Positions 42,966-42,991 of a stretch of 42,991 bases of DNA are shown piece after piece. Made by a program: the position numbers and the translations under genes. The DNA comes from a virus. The notes under the pieces are model-generated. The model did no database searches. It was not told the origin of the DNA and worked only from the letters and a program-made list of their open reading frames with translations. Positions within the stretch are counted from its first letter, which is position 1, and each line of letters starts with the position of its first letter. The stretch spans positions 1 to 42,991 of IMG/VR virus record IMGVR_UViG_3300030098_004015, one strand, 5' to 3'.

Positions 42966-42979
42966 TCTCCTTTTTTTTT
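42954..42979 (+). terminator. Rho-independent terminator after the 54-aa gene
   Basis: GGAGAC (42954-42959), loop AAATA, GTCTCC (42965-42970), then nine T (42971-42979): a perfect 6-bp stem, extendable by G-T and A-T pairs, with a strong U-tract for plus-strand transcripts. Confidence 0.9.
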
Positions 42980-42991
42980 ATTCTTTTAACA

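Noticed and set aside
1-42991. Stop-codon reassignment, known in some crAss-like phages
   Set aside because: All genes, including the 3811- and 2309-aa frames, are open with the standard code and end in ordinary stops.
1-42991. tRNAs, CRISPR arrays, integrase, transposases or attachment sites
   Set aside because: Looked for and not seen; no repeat-spacer pattern, cloverleaf or recombinase motif was found.

Overview
The window is most of the late (virion) gene block of a tailed phage that infects a Bacteroidota bacterium. It is AT-rich and tightly packed, and almost every gene lies on the minus strand, so transcription runs from about 42.6 kb down to 1. Gene order, gene sizes and sequence character match crAss-like, short-tailed phages: large terminase, about 770-aa portal, acidic scaffold, about 510-aa capsid protein, head auxiliary proteins, ring or adaptor proteins, a giant tail-hub protein, internal (ejected) proteins, then a giant polypeptide. 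Five copies of the Bacteroidota -7 promoter element (TAnnTTTG) sit just upstream of start codons on the transcribed strand, which supports the host assignment. The sequence does not show the host genus or the habitat.

Layout in transcription order. (a) 42606-42991: a short divergent junction. A 54-aa membrane protein on the plus strand, followed by a textbook terminator, probably marks the edge of an oppositely transcribed module. (b) 38.6-42.6 kb: two glycine-rich, virion-like proteins, one with a lysozyme-like domain, and small proteins. (c) 33.7-38.6 kb: packaging genes, with terminase large subunit and portal. (d) 30.0-33.7 kb: scaffold, major capsid protein and two head auxiliary proteins, with strong RNA hairpins between genes. 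(e) 24.5-29.8 kb: ring, adaptor and connector proteins, an internal promoter/terminator and a possible HU/IHF-like protein. (f) 17.5-24.5 kb: a 2309-aa tail hub/stabilisation-type protein. (g) 11.9-17.5 kb: three candidate internal virion proteins, one with a lytic transglycosylase domain. (h) 0.5-11.9 kb: a 3811-aa giant protein. (i) 1-448: two tandem paralogous small structural genes, the second cut by the window edge.

The most notable item is the 3811-aa protein. It carries an ADLDGD motif with an R-x-P motif 42 residues before it, closely recalling the catalytic double-psi beta-barrel of cellular RNA polymerase beta' and of crAss-like virion RNA polymerases. The same chain also has an HEAGH zinc-metallopeptidase motif. 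My reading is a packaged, co-injected RNA polymerase fused to a peptidase and to membrane-interacting ends. The late genes themselves seem to use host-type promoters, which fits a division of labour in which the injected polymerase transcribes early genes elsewhere in the genome.
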